Source of the DNA: Bacteroidia bacterium
Lineage (GTDB): Bacteria; Bacteroidota; Bacteroidia; Bacteroidales; VadinHA17
Direction of reading: 5' to 3'
Length of the DNA stretch: 54,461 nt
Assembly: GCA_026391215.1 (NCBI GenBank)
Contig: JAPLDX010000066.1
Coordinates: 1 to 54,461 of the forward strand
A program made the position numbers and the translations under genes. Below, one piece after another: positions 8,049 to 17,076 of this stretch. The notes below the pieces were generated by a model. That model worked only from the letters and a program-made list of their open reading frames with translations, ran no database searches and was not told the origin of the DNA. The first letter of the stretch is position 1. The number at the start of each line of letters is the position of its first letter.

Positions 8049-10562
8049 ATGAAAAAGAAGCCTGAGATAAAAAAAGAAACTGGGGTTGATCTATCAGAGA
8101 ACCAGACTTTTGCCAGGATGAACACGGCGCTGGTCGAAAGTGAATTAAGCTACAGGAGCATCTTCGAAAATGCAACCGATGCAATATATGTACAGGATAA
8201 GGATGGTGTTTTTCTTGATGTAAATCCGGCAGCAATAAGAATGTATGGTTACAAGAGGGAGGAGATGGTCGGATTTACACCTGAGAAACTCGGGGCTCCG
8301 GGACGAAATGACCTTAAAAAGACACTTGAACACGTCAGGAAAGCTTTTAGGGGTGAGCCGCAAAGGTTTGAATGGTGGGGTAGACGTAAGAATGGTGAGA
8401 TATTCCCTAAAGAGATTGTTTTAAATAAGGGAATGTATCTCGGCAGGGAGTTGGTTTTTGCCATGGCGAGGGATATTACCGAAAGATACAGGGTTCTGGA
8501 AGCATTAAAGGAAAGTGAAGACAAATACAGATCACTTACCGACCAGATACCAGTCGGAGTATACAGGACCAGTACTGACGGACAATTGATTTACTCAAAT
8601 CCTGCACTGGTAAAAATACTGAATTATACCTCTGCTGAAGAGCTTCTTACGCTGAACGTCAGCCAGTTATATGCAAATCCGGCCGACCGCGAAATGCAGT
8701 TAAAGAAATCCCGAAAGACCTCTTCTGTTACACAAAGCGAATTCCAGCTTAAGAAAAAAACAGGAGAACTTATATGGGTAAGAGATAACAGTCGCCTTTT
8801 GTTTGATAAAAATGGCGATCCATTATATTTCGACGGAATACTTGAAGATATCACCGAGAAAAAAGTTTCAGAGATACACCTTCATTATCTGTCTGATATA
8901 CGTAGTCTCCTTATCGACCTTTCAACAGGTTTTATTAATCTTCCGATCAAAGAGATAGAACCTGCTGTCAACCAGTCGCTTATTAAAATCGGGGAGTTTG
9001 TAGGCGCTGACAGGGCATATGTATTTGAATATGACTTTATAAAAAATACCGGAACAAACACTTTTGAATGGTGCAGGCAGGGAACTGAACCTCAAATTGA
9101 GAAATTACAGGCGGTACCGCTTGAGGGATTCAGTGAATGGACAACTACGCACAGGAAAAGAGAGGTTGTCAAAGTAGATGATGCTACTGAATTACCTCAC
9201 GACAATCTTCGGAAATTTCTTGAAGATCAGCATGTTCTGAGCGTACTTACTATCCCCCTTATTCAGGATAATGAATGTATCGGGTTTGTAGGATTTGATT
9301 CTGTAAAGAAGAAACACAGTTATACTGAATATGAAGAGCAGCTTCTTAAAGTATATGCCCAGACACTCGTAAATGTGAAGGAACGGCTGAAAAAAGAGCA
9401 GCGGCTAATCAGCGCCAAGGAGAAAGCTGAAGAGAGTGACCGTCTGAAGTCTGCATTCCTGGCAAATATGAGTCACGAGATCCGTACGCCTATGAACGGA
9501 ATTATAGGCTTCCTGGATCTTCTTAAAGAACCTGATCTCTCTGAGGAAAACAAGAACGCTTATATAGACATTGTAACTCAGAGCAGTCACAGACTTCTTG
9601 ATACTATCAACGATATTATCGAAATTTCAAGGATCGAAACAGGTGAACTCAAGGTTCATATGTCACTGGTAAATATTTCAGAGCTGATGGCATACTATCA
9701 TGGATTTTTCAAGCAGCAGACCGACCAGAAAGGATTGAAATATTTTGTTACAAACAGACTGCCTGAAGAGATCAAATTTTTTATGACCGACAGGAACAAG
9801 CTTGAAAGCATTATTTCAAACCTTATAAAAAATGCGATAAAATTCACTTATGAAGGCTCTATAGAATTCGGATGTAATTATGAATCCGGCAATCTGATTT
9901 TTTTCGTCATGGACACCGGCATAGGGATTTCCTACGAAAGCCAGAATCAGGTTTTTGAAAGGTTTGTGCAGGGAGATATATCACTTTCGCGTCCGCAGGA
10001 AGGTTCGGGACTTGGATTATCGATTGTTAAGGCTTATGTCGGATTGCTTAAGGGAAAGATATGGCTTCAGTCTGAACCCGGTGAAGGAAGCACCTTCAGG
10101 TTTTCAGTACCTTATTACCCGTCAGAAGAGGAAAAAACGGAAAGTGAACCGCACGAAACTCTTCCGGAAATATCAGCAGAGAACCATACTTTTCTGATCG
10201 CAGAAGATGATTATGCAAGTTACCTTTACCTGGAACGCCTGCTTGCCGGACCGGGAATTACCTTTATCCATACAACAAACGGAAATGACACCGTCAGAGC
10301 TGCCAGGGACAATCCTGATTTGTCACTGATATTGATGGATTTGAGAATGCCGGGACTGACAGGGCTGGATGCAACAAAGCAGATAAGGGAATTCAATAAA
10401 ACTATTCCTATCATTGCCCAGACAGCATATGCTCTTATGGGAGACAGGGAAACGGCACTTCAGTCAGGTTGTAATGATTACATATCCAAGCCATTGAATC
10501 ATAATCAATTACATAAAATTATTTCCCGTTACACCAGTCAGAAAAAGAATATAAAGTGGTAA
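8049..10562 (+). CDS. Hybrid sensor histidine kinase (PAS-PAS-GAF-HisKA-HATPase-REC)
   Basis: An 837-residue hybrid two-component kinase without a signal peptide or membrane segment, so a cytoplasmic sensor is predicted. Order: PAS (about 28-150, FENATDAIYVQDKDGVF), PAS (about 155-275, ending DGILEDITEKK), GAF (about 285-450), HisKA with phospho-accepting His476 in SHEIRTPMNG, HATPase (N box NLIKNAIKFT, G1 DTGIGIS, G2 GSGLGLSIVKAY), and a C-terminal receiver with phospho-acceptor Asp764 in LMDLRMPG and the conserved Lys in SKPL. No DNA-binding output domain is present, so the phosphate must pass on or the receiver must be regulatory. It is not a SusR-like HTCS. It lies 27 bases upstream of the DoxX fusion gene and may share its transcript. 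Confidence 0.95.
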   Translation: MKKKPEIKKETGVDLSENQTFARMNTALVESELSYRSIFENATDAIYVQDKDGVFLDVNPAAIRMYGYKREEMVGFTPEKLGAPGRNDLKKTLEHVRKAFRGEPQRFEWWGRRKNGEIFPKEIVLNKGMYLGRELVFAMARDITERYRVLEALKESEDKYRSLTDQIPVGVYRTSTDGQLIYSNPALVKILNYTSAEELLTLNVSQLYANPADREMQLKKSRKTSSVTQSEFQLKKKTGELIWVRDNSRLLFDKNGDPLYFDGILEDITEKKVSEIHLHYLSDIRSLLIDLSTGFINLPIKEIEPAVNQSLIKIGEFVGADRAYVFEYDFIKNTGTNTFEWCRQGTEPQIEKLQAVPLEGFSEWTTTHRKREVVKVDDATELPHDNLRKFLEDQHVLSVLTIPLIQDNECIGFVGFDSVKKKHSYTEYEEQLLKVYAQTLVNVKERLKKEQRLISAKEKAEESDRLKSAFLANMSHEIRTPMNGIIGFLDLLKEPDLSEENKNAYIDIVTQSSHRLLDTINDIIEISRIETGELKVHMSLVNISELMAYYHGFFKQQTDQKGLKYFVTNRLPEEIKFFMTDRNKLESIISNLIKNAIKFTYEGSIEFGCNYESGNLIFFVMDTGIGISYESQNQVFERFVQGDISLSRPQEGSGLGLSIVKAYVGLLKGKIWLQSEPGEGSTFRFSVPYYPSEEEKTESEPHETLPEISAENHTFLIAEDDYASYLYLERLLAGPGITFIHTTNGNDTVRAARDNPDLSLILMDLRMPGLTGLDATKQIREFNKTIPIIAQTAYALMGDRETALQSGCNDYISKPLNHNQLHKIISRYTSQKKNIKW

Positions 10563-10589
10563 AACAAGATATTCTAAATTAATAGTCGG

Positions 10590-12182
10590 ATGAGTAATAA
10601 ATCAAAAGAGTACATGAACCGGATATACCGGTGGTCAGTTACAATTATCAGGATAGCAATTGGCTGGCATTTTCTCTACGAAGGACTTTCGAAAATTATT
10701 GCAGGCGGCTGGAGCTCAGCGCCTTATCTTGCAGGATCACGGTGGATCTTTGCCCCGTTGTTTCACTGGATGGCCGATAGCGTTGCAATAACCTCGTTTG
10801 TTGATTTCCTGAATATTTGGGGTCTCATCTTCGTTGGACTGGCTCTTATCATAGGCGCCTTTACCCGCCTGGCAAGCGGAGTAGGGGCATTGATGCTTTT
10901 CTTTTATTTCGTTGCTTATCCTCCAATACCGGGATTCATGGTAAGCGTTCCTGTTGAGGGAAGCTACCTTTGGGTAAACAAAACACTTATCGAATTTTTT
11001 GTTCTGCTTGCATTCATTTTCATTTCCAGCGATTTACAATATAGCCTTGACAGGCTGATCAGGAGATGGAAAGATGAAAAGGCACGCAAACCGGTTCCTG
11101 ACATCCCTTCAGATGAAGGAAAATCAAAAGGGAGACGGGAAGCAATAAAAGATCTTATTTCAGTCCCGGCATTGGGCGCCTTTGCATATGCCTTATACAG
11201 AAAAGGGAAATGGGATAGCTTTGAAGAAAAACTATTAAAGGTTGAAGGAATTGACGCAAACTCCGGGGCAACGCTTCTGCAGTTCAATTATGCTACTATT
11301 AAGGAACTGAAAGGAGAGGTGCCTAAAACCGTAATCAATTATACGGATAAAAACGGACAACCTGCGAAGTTTGAACTGAGCCGGCTTATTATGGGCGGCA
11401 ATCTTATTGGAGGCTGGGCTCATGCCCGTGACCTTATTTATGTTTCAAAGCTGGTAAAGACATATCATTCTGATGAAAAAGTAATGCAGACCCTGGGTCT
11501 GGCTGAAAAGTGCGGAATAAATGCCATAATTACCAATCCTCAGCTTGGAAGGATACATAAGAAATATAAACATGAATTCAAAGGCAAAATGAAGTTCATA
11601 AGCGATTGCGGCATAGCTCTCGATTTTCAGAAAGGCATTGCAATGTCCCTCGCAGTTGATTCCGATGCACTTTATTGCCAGGGAGAGATAACCGACCGAT
11701 GGACTGAAGAGAACTGGAACGATCCTGTTCCGGGAAGAACCTTTGAACAGCGCATGGAACTGATACGCAAAGGACTGGAGGAGATACGCAGTAATGGTAA
11801 ACCTGCCGGTATCGGCGCACATAGAATTGAGGCCATCAGGAAATGTGTTGAATATGGTCTTAAACCTGATTTCTGGGTAAAGACCTGTCATAGTCACAAC
11901 TACTGGTCCGCCCAGCCTGATTCCCCATGGCAGGATAACATGTTTGACTACGATCCGGAAGAGACCATAAGATTTATGGGGACTCTTAAGGAACCATGGA
12001 TAGCTTTCAAGGTCCTGGCTGCCGGAGCAATAAAGCCTGAAGATGGTCTGAAATATGCTTTTAGCAACGGGGCCGATTTCGTTTGCCTGGGGATGTATGA
12101 TTTTCAGATTGTTGAGGATGTGAATATAGCTCTTGAGGCAATTGCCGGGGCTAAAGAAAGAACAAGACCATGGATGGCTTAG
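10590..12182 (+). CDS. DoxX-family membrane domain fused to an aldo/keto reductase-like TIM barrel
   Basis: A 530-residue two-part protein. Residues about 10-155 form a DoxX-like bundle of four hydrophobic helices (opening IIRIAIGWHFLYEGLSKI). A charged linker (about 160-182) leads to twin arginines (Arg182-Arg183, GRREAIKDL) followed by a short hydrophobic stretch (VPALGAFAYAL). Residues about 255-530 look like a TIM barrel of aldo/keto reductase type: LIMGGNLIGGWAHARDL, GINAIITNP, AGIGAHR, KTCHSHNYW and a final ADFVCLGMYDFQI. The twin-arginine segment inside the protein suggests the barrel is exported, giving an extracytoplasmic enzyme tethered by DoxX; that is inference. Substrate unknown. 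It overlaps the following gene only if that gene used an earlier ATG. Confidence 0.85.
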   Translation: MSNKSKEYMNRIYRWSVTIIRIAIGWHFLYEGLSKIIAGGWSSAPYLAGSRWIFAPLFHWMADSVAITSFVDFLNIWGLIFVGLALIIGAFTRLASGVGALMLFFYFVAYPPIPGFMVSVPVEGSYLWVNKTLIEFFVLLAFIFISSDLQYSLDRLIRRWKDEKARKPVPDIPSDEGKSKGRREAIKDLISVPALGAFAYALYRKGKWDSFEEKLLKVEGIDANSGATLLQFNYATIKELKGEVPKTVINYTDKNGQPAKFELSRLIMGGNLIGGWAHARDLIYVSKLVKTYHSDEKVMQTLGLAEKCGINAIITNPQLGRIHKKYKHEFKGKMKFISDCGIALDFQKGIAMSLAVDSDALYCQGEITDRWTEENWNDPVPGRTFEQRMELIRKGLEEIRSNGKPAGIGAHRIEAIRKCVEYGLKPDFWVKTCHSHNYWSAQPDSPWQDNMFDYDPEETIRFMGTLKEPWIAFKVLAAGAIKPEDGLKYAFSNGADFVCLGMYDFQIVEDVNIALEAIAGAKERTRPWMA

Positions 12183-12187
12183 AAGAC

Positions 12188-14344
12188 ATGAAAAGGATAA
12201 TATTTATACTGATTATTCCATTTGCTTTTCAGATTCTGAATGCTCAGAATTACCCTTTTCAGGATCCGAATATCCCTGAAGAGGAACGCATTAATAACCT
12301 CATTTCTCTCATGACCCTGGATGAGAAGATCATCTGCCTTTCAACAAGGATTTCAATTCCAAGGCTGGGAGTTAATGGTACCAGAACAGTTGAGGGATTG
12401 CATGGCCTTGCATACAGCGGTCCGGCTAACTGGTCTGTAAAAGGTCCAAAAGCTTCTCCTACAACCACATTCCCGCAGGCAATCGGACTGGCTCAAACAT
12501 GGGATCCCGTATTATTACAGGAGGTTGCTGACTGGGAAGCTACTGAATGCCGTTACCTGGCTCAGAATCAAAAGTTTGGCACTGCAGGATTAATTGTATT
12601 TGCTCCAAATGCCGATATGGGACGAGATATCAGATGGGGGAGAACGGAGGAGTGTTTTGGCGAAGATCCTTTTCTGAACGGATCACTGGTGACTGCTTTT
12701 ATCAAAGGTCTTCAAGGTAATGACCCGGTATATTGGAAAACAGCATCACTGATGAAACACTTCCTGGCAAACAGCAATGAGAACAACAGGACATATAACA
12801 GTTCAGATTTTGATGACAGGCTGTTCCGTGAATATTACTCCTATGCATTTTATAAGGGAGTAACCGATGGAGGCGCACAGTGCTTCATGACCGCATATAA
12901 TAAATATAACGGCATTCCATGTGCGGTTCATCCTGTCCTGAGAGCCGTTACCATGAGAGGCTGGGGTCTGAGAGGTATTATCTGTACGGATGGAGGGGGA
13001 TTTCGTCAATTACTGACCACTCATGCATATTACTCTTCCCTCGATACAGCAGCCGCTGAATGTATAAAAGCAGGTATAACAGTTTTCCTTGATAATTACA
13101 TAGCTCCGTTGAAGGAAGCACTGGGTAAAGGCCTTGTGACGGAAAAAGAGATTGAAGAAGCTATTTATGGGAACCTGAAAATACTCTTAAAACTCGGACT
13201 CCTGGATAATTCCAATAAGAATCCGTATACAGAAATTGGTATTAAGGATACTGTTCCCCCATGGACAAAACAGGAAGCAAGGGATCTTGCAAGATCAGTA
13301 ACCCAAAAATCGATAGTACTTCTTAAAAATGAAGGCTCTCTCCTTCCTCTTAAACAGGATAAAATAAAGTCAATAGCTGTTATTGGTCCCTCGGCAAACA
13401 AAGTTATATCTGACTGGTATTCAGGTACTCCTCCTTATAGTATTAATATCCGAAAAGGAATTGAAAGTGCCATTGGCAAAGATGTGGTATTCAGGTTTGC
13501 TATGAGCAACAAGGCAGATTCAGCCGTAATTGCCGCAAGACAGAGTGATGTGGCAATAGTCTGCATAGGTAACCATCCTCTGAGTTACGGACTTGGCTGG
13601 GGTCAAAACCAGGTTGCCAGTGATGGTCGCGAAGACGTTGACCGGCAGGCTATTTCACTTGAGCAGGAGGACCTGGTGAAGCTTGTTCTGGCTGCAAATC
13701 CCAAAACGATACTGGTATTGGTTTCAAGCTTCCCATATGCTATAAACTGGTCTAAGGAACATGTACCGGCAATATTGCATATAAGTCAGTCGAGCCAGGA
13801 AACAGGCACTGCAATAGCTGACGTTATTTTTGGTAAGGTGAGCCCTGCAGGGCGCACAGTTCAGACCTGGATATCTTCAATTGATCAGCTGCCTCCTATC
13901 CTTGATTATAATATAAGGAACGGAAGGACATATATGTACTCTGAAAATGAGCCTCTCTTCCCATTCGGGTATGGTCTTACATACACAAGCTTTGATTATT
14001 CGGGATTAAAACCAGATAAAAAAGCTCTCACCGGCAGCCAGGTAATGAACGTTAGTTTTAAAATCAGGAATACCGGCAATTATGACAGCGATGAGGTGGC
14101 ACAGCTATATGTGAACTTCCCGGAGTCAAAAGTCGATCGTCCTGCCATCGCGCTTAAAGGTTTCAAAAGAGTCTTTATTCCGTCAGGAGAGACTTTGAAA
14201 GTATCCATTCCTTTAAAAGCTGATGATCTGCGTTACTGGGATGCCAGCCAGCAGAAGTGGATACTGGAGCCCGGGAAAGTAATTATTTCAGTTGGATCAT
14301 CTTCTTCTGATATAAAACTCACAGAGGAGATAACAGCCGGTTAA
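12188..14344 (+). CDS. Glycoside hydrolase family 3 protein
   Basis: A 718-residue secreted glycosidase. I start at ATG 12188 rather than 12170 because the signal peptide (MKRIIFILIIPFAF, cleaved after LNAQ) begins there. The N-terminal TIM barrel carries GH3 hallmarks: APNADMGRDIRWGRTEECFGEDP, the KHF substrate-binding motif, and a nucleophile region ICTDGGGF with Asp268 as likely nucleophile. The C-terminal GH3 sandwich (SIVLLKNEGSLLPL, then FGKVSPAGR and PLFPFGYGLTYT) and a fibronectin III-like end (DEVAQLYVNFPES) follow. The ICTDGGG and RDIRWGRT wording resembles the xylosidase/arabinofuranosidase branch more than typical glucosidases, but specificity cannot be fixed. It converges on the sugar transporter with only 22 bases between stops. 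Confidence 0.93.
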   Translation: MKRIIFILIIPFAFQILNAQNYPFQDPNIPEEERINNLISLMTLDEKIICLSTRISIPRLGVNGTRTVEGLHGLAYSGPANWSVKGPKASPTTTFPQAIGLAQTWDPVLLQEVADWEATECRYLAQNQKFGTAGLIVFAPNADMGRDIRWGRTEECFGEDPFLNGSLVTAFIKGLQGNDPVYWKTASLMKHFLANSNENNRTYNSSDFDDRLFREYYSYAFYKGVTDGGAQCFMTAYNKYNGIPCAVHPVLRAVTMRGWGLRGIICTDGGGFRQLLTTHAYYSSLDTAAAECIKAGITVFLDNYIAPLKEALGKGLVTEKEIEEAIYGNLKILLKLGLLDNSNKNPYTEIGIKDTVPPWTKQEARDLARSVTQKSIVLLKNEGSLLPLKQDKIKSIAVIGPSANKVISDWYSGTPPYSINIRKGIESAIGKDVVFRFAMSNKADSAVIAARQSDVAIVCIGNHPLSYGLGWGQNQVASDGREDVDRQAISLEQEDLVKLVLAANPKTILVLVSSFPYAINWSKEHVPAILHISQSSQETGTAIADVIFGKVSPAGRTVQTWISSIDQLPPILDYNIRNGRTYMYSENEPLFPFGYGLTYTSFDYSGLKPDKKALTGSQVMNVSFKIRNTGNYDSDEVAQLYVNFPESKVDRPAIALKGFKRVFIPSGETLKVSIPLKADDLRYWDASQQKWILEPGKVIISVGSSSSDIKLTEEITAG

Positions 14345-14366
14345 TAAGTAATTTGAGAGTACTTCC

Positions 14367-15365
14367 TTAAGCTCCGGCGAAAACCAGTAGCGCCAGACCT
14401 GCCAGGTATGCCAGGAACATTAATAATATGAGCCAGTAAACCTGTTTGGATGCTCCCCTGAACTCTTTCCAGATAAATACACCCCAGAGGGCTGCAATCA
14501 GCGTAGCACCCTGACCAAGCCCGTAAGAAATCGCAAATCCTGCTTTTCCTGAGGCAAGGATGCTCAACGACATGCCTGTACACCAGATCACGCCCCCAAG
14601 TATCCCTGTTAGATGAACGGAGGCACTGCCTTTTGTATAATCGCTGAGAGAAAGAGGAGCTCCTTCAAATGGTTTCTTCATTATCAGGTAGTTAAACAGG
14701 AAGTTGCTAATCAGCACCCCTATGGAAAAGAAGAAAACGGCAGAGTAGGGGGTAAGCTTGCCGGGATCAGGAGAAACAAAATCAGAAGCCATTGAGCTTG
14801 CCACAAACCTGTAGAACAGAGCCATCAGAATTCCAGCAGAAACTGAAAGCATGATGCCTTTTTTTGAAACTTTCTGCTGGGATGAACTGTGCTTTTTATA
14901 TGCAAGCGCATCTATGATTATTGCAGCTACAACCAGCGCTACACCGGTGAAAAGGATAACAGGATCACCCTTCGGGGCAAAAATATAATTGATAATGACC
15001 CCAAGGGCAAGTGCTATTCCAACCCCAACCGGGAAAGCTACTGCCATGCCAGCTATTGCCATAGCAGCAACAAGCAGAATATTCGAAGCATTGAATATTA
15101 CTCCGCCAAGCATGGAGCTGAGAATATTCTTCGCATCAGCCTGTGCAATATCATCTGAAAAGCTGCGTCCGTTTTCTCCGAAGCTGCCAAGCGTAAAAGC
15201 TAGCAGAAGCGCGAAGAGAACTATCCCTGTCACATAGTCCCAGTAGAAAAGTTCAAATCGCCACGATTTGCCTGCAAGCTTCTGGGTGTTACCCCATGAA
15301 CCCCAGCAGATCATGGTAATTATGCAGAGAATGACTGCCAGTGAATAACTTTGTGGTATGAACAT
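14367..15365 (-). CDS. GRP-family sugar transporter (RusT/RbsU-like)
   Basis: A 332-residue inner-membrane protein with about ten hydrophobic helices. The N-terminus (SLAVILCIITMICWGSWGN) is the signature start of glucose/ribose porter proteins of the drug/metabolite transporter superfamily. VGVGIALALGVIINYI and LGQGATLIAALWGVFIWKEF are further family-like segments. It is the last gene of a minus-strand run with ADP-ribosylglycohydrolase (6-base gap), nucleoside hydrolase and ribokinase. That context makes ribose the most likely substrate. In B. thetaiotaomicron the rus locus has a transporter in the same company. Alternative: a general hexose importer serving the GH3 gene that converges on it. 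Confidence 0.88.
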   Translation of the reverse strand: MFIPQSYSLAVILCIITMICWGSWGNTQKLAGKSWRFELFYWDYVTGIVLFALLLAFTLGSFGENGRSFSDDIAQADAKNILSSMLGGVIFNASNILLVAAMAIAGMAVAFPVGVGIALALGVIINYIFAPKGDPVILFTGVALVVAAIIIDALAYKKHSSSQQKVSKKGIMLSVSAGILMALFYRFVASSMASDFVSPDPGKLTPYSAVFFFSIGVLISNFLFNYLIMKKPFEGAPLSLSDYTKGSASVHLTGILGGVIWCTGMSLSILASGKAGFAISYGLGQGATLIAALWGVFIWKEFRGASKQVYWLILLMFLAYLAGLALLVFAGA

Positions 15366-15371
15366 ATTAAA

Positions 15372-16988
15372 TTATTTTTCAAATGAAAATTTAAAGTTAT
15401 CGCTTTTCTTCGGAGCTGTTTTAAAAATCGTGGCACCAGTTATATATACTCTTGTCCCTTCCGATTCAGGACGTTTTTCACCGCTGACAACTAGTTTTAC
15501 TTTATGCTCACCAGGCTGAAGATTAGTCACATGCCATATAGTTTCTACATGCTGCTGTCCGGCAAAATAATAATAGGTATCTATATTGCGATGGAGCGCT
15601 CCATCTACAAATACATCTGCTTTACCGCCATCCCTGAACCAGTTTCCCGTCAAGGAAATGCCCGTTCCGTCAAAAACAATCTCAATTTCATCACCTGTAC
15701 TCTGAGCATATATTGATTGCTTTATTACCTGCCCTTTTCCGTCATTGGATTCAAGGTTTTTCCACTCTCCCTTGAATGACCACGATTCTTTATCAAATAC
15801 TGATATTCTTTTATCAAATACGAGATTCGGAAATGCAACTTCAGGAGCAGGAGTAGCCGGACTCTGTGATTTTATCCTGATTTTGTTGCCTGTGATGATA
15901 CCTCCGTATTTTGTTATCAGGTCAAGTGCATATTTAAAAGTACTGGCTACTGCAGTATTAAAAGAATAAGTCGTATGGATGAATAATGAATCGCCCATTG
16001 ACTTTACTCCTTCCTGCATATCAACAGGTAATCCGCTGAATCCTTTCATAACCCCAAGCACGGCAAGTGCATTGGATGGATTACAGTCAGAATCCTGGCC
16101 GCAGCGTGTAGATATTTCAAGGGTTTTTAACGGATCGCCTTCTCCATAAAGCAATCCCATAACAATATATGCGCCGTTCAGCTTTGCATCAATATTAAAA
16201 GTAGAACCCGCGCCGCAGATATCTACATCGCCCCACTTATCTTCAAGCTCCTTCCAGGCTGCCCTCCAGTCGCCGGGATAGTGTTCGTGAAGCCTGATGA
16301 CATCTTTCACTATCTTATGATAATCGCTTTCAGCCGGTATGGATAGTAATGCCTTTTCAATAATAAGATTAATATCACTTTCAAAATACGCCTCCGCATA
16401 AAGTGCTGCTATGAAAATGCCTCCATATACACCGTCCCCGTAATTCATTATATGTCCGATCTTATCAGCTATTGCAGAGGAAGTCTGCGGCATCCCCGGA
16501 CACATGAATCCTATATAGTCAGCCTCAATCTGGAAATCGATATCATCAGCATGGATATTATATTCCGGGGTTCCTGAAAGCGGTGCAAAAATACTGTCGA
16601 AATAATTCTTCCGGGCCTGCATGTTCGCATGCCATAAGGGATACCCGGCTTTAGCAAACATTTCCTGGTATAATTTTGAAGGGGCATCAATGCCATATTT
16701 ATCCATTGACATCAGGAATGTAAGCTGTACATAAATATCGTCCTGCCACATGCTCCCTCTAATATCAGATGGTTTCCAGGTAACAGGATCCTCGTATATC
16801 ATGCCCTGTGCCCTGAATTCCGTCGGGGCGCCGTATGTAACACCAATCATTTTCCCTGCCCAGCCTCCGGCGATCTTATCTTTCAGTACTTCAGGCTTGA
16901 TTGTCCTGTCTTCACTTTGGTTGTTATTGCATGAAACCAGCAACAGAAATGATGACAGAAGGATTAAAATGGGATAAACTTTATTCAT
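15372..16988 (-). CDS. ADP-ribosylglycohydrolase family lipoprotein
   Basis: A 538-residue envelope lipoprotein (lipobox ending at Cys20, LLLVSC). Residues about 33-345 carry the ADP-ribosylglycohydrolase fold: GGWAGKMIGVTYG, the metal-binding acidic WQDDIYVQL, a second acidic stretch HADDIDFQIE, MNYGDGVYGG and CGQDSDCNPSNALAVLG near the end of the domain. Residues about 400-538 form a beta-sandwich with carbohydrate-binding character (FDGTGISLTGNWFRDGGKAD, then LQPGEHKVKL). Such enzymes cleave the N- or O-glycosidic bond of ADP-ribose conjugates. The lipoprotein signal places this one outside the cytoplasm, so a role in releasing ribose from nucleosides or ADP-ribose, not in intracellular signalling, fits. 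A C-rich palindrome lies upstream. Confidence 0.9.
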   Translation of the reverse strand: MNKVYPILILLSSFLLLVSCNNNQSEDRTIKPEVLKDKIAGGWAGKMIGVTYGAPTEFRAQGMIYEDPVTWKPSDIRGSMWQDDIYVQLTFLMSMDKYGIDAPSKLYQEMFAKAGYPLWHANMQARKNYFDSIFAPLSGTPEYNIHADDIDFQIEADYIGFMCPGMPQTSSAIADKIGHIMNYGDGVYGGIFIAALYAEAYFESDINLIIEKALLSIPAESDYHKIVKDVIRLHEHYPGDWRAAWKELEDKWGDVDICGAGSTFNIDAKLNGAYIVMGLLYGEGDPLKTLEISTRCGQDSDCNPSNALAVLGVMKGFSGLPVDMQEGVKSMGDSLFIHTTYSFNTAVASTFKYALDLITKYGGIITGNKIRIKSQSPATPAPEVAFPNLVFDKRISVFDKESWSFKGEWKNLESNDGKGQVIKQSIYAQSTGDEIEIVFDGTGISLTGNWFRDGGKADVFVDGALHRNIDTYYYFAGQQHVETIWHVTNLQPGEHKVKLVVSGEKRPESEGTRVYITGATIFKTAPKKSDNFKFSFEK

Positions 16989-17026
16989 ATAATATATTGA
17001 TAATGTTTTTGTTACACATTCAGATT

Positions 17027-17053
17027 ACCCCCCAACCCCCCTGAAGGGGGGCT
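17027..17053. repeat. C/G-rich palindromic intergenic element, copy A
   Basis: Two C6 runs are followed by TGAA and a G6 run; the second C6 (17036-17041) and G6 (17046-17051) form a perfect six-pair stem with a TGAA loop. It sits between the ADP-ribosylglycohydrolase and nucleoside hydrolase genes, 24 bases past the stop of the latter. Three further copies are in this window (23341, 23409 and 31211). It may end or stabilise mRNA 3' ends or be a REP-like dispersed repeat. Confidence 0.8.
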
Positions 17054-17076
17054 ATAAAGCCATATTATACTTAATC

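Noticed and set aside
8049..10562. Kinase as a SusR-like hybrid regulator of the neighbouring sugar genes
   Set aside because: It has no periplasmic sensor, Y_Y_Y domain or AraC-type DNA-binding output.
11445..11897. 150-codon minus frame within the DoxX fusion gene
   Set aside because: Shadow of the TIM-barrel coding sequence; no family motif.
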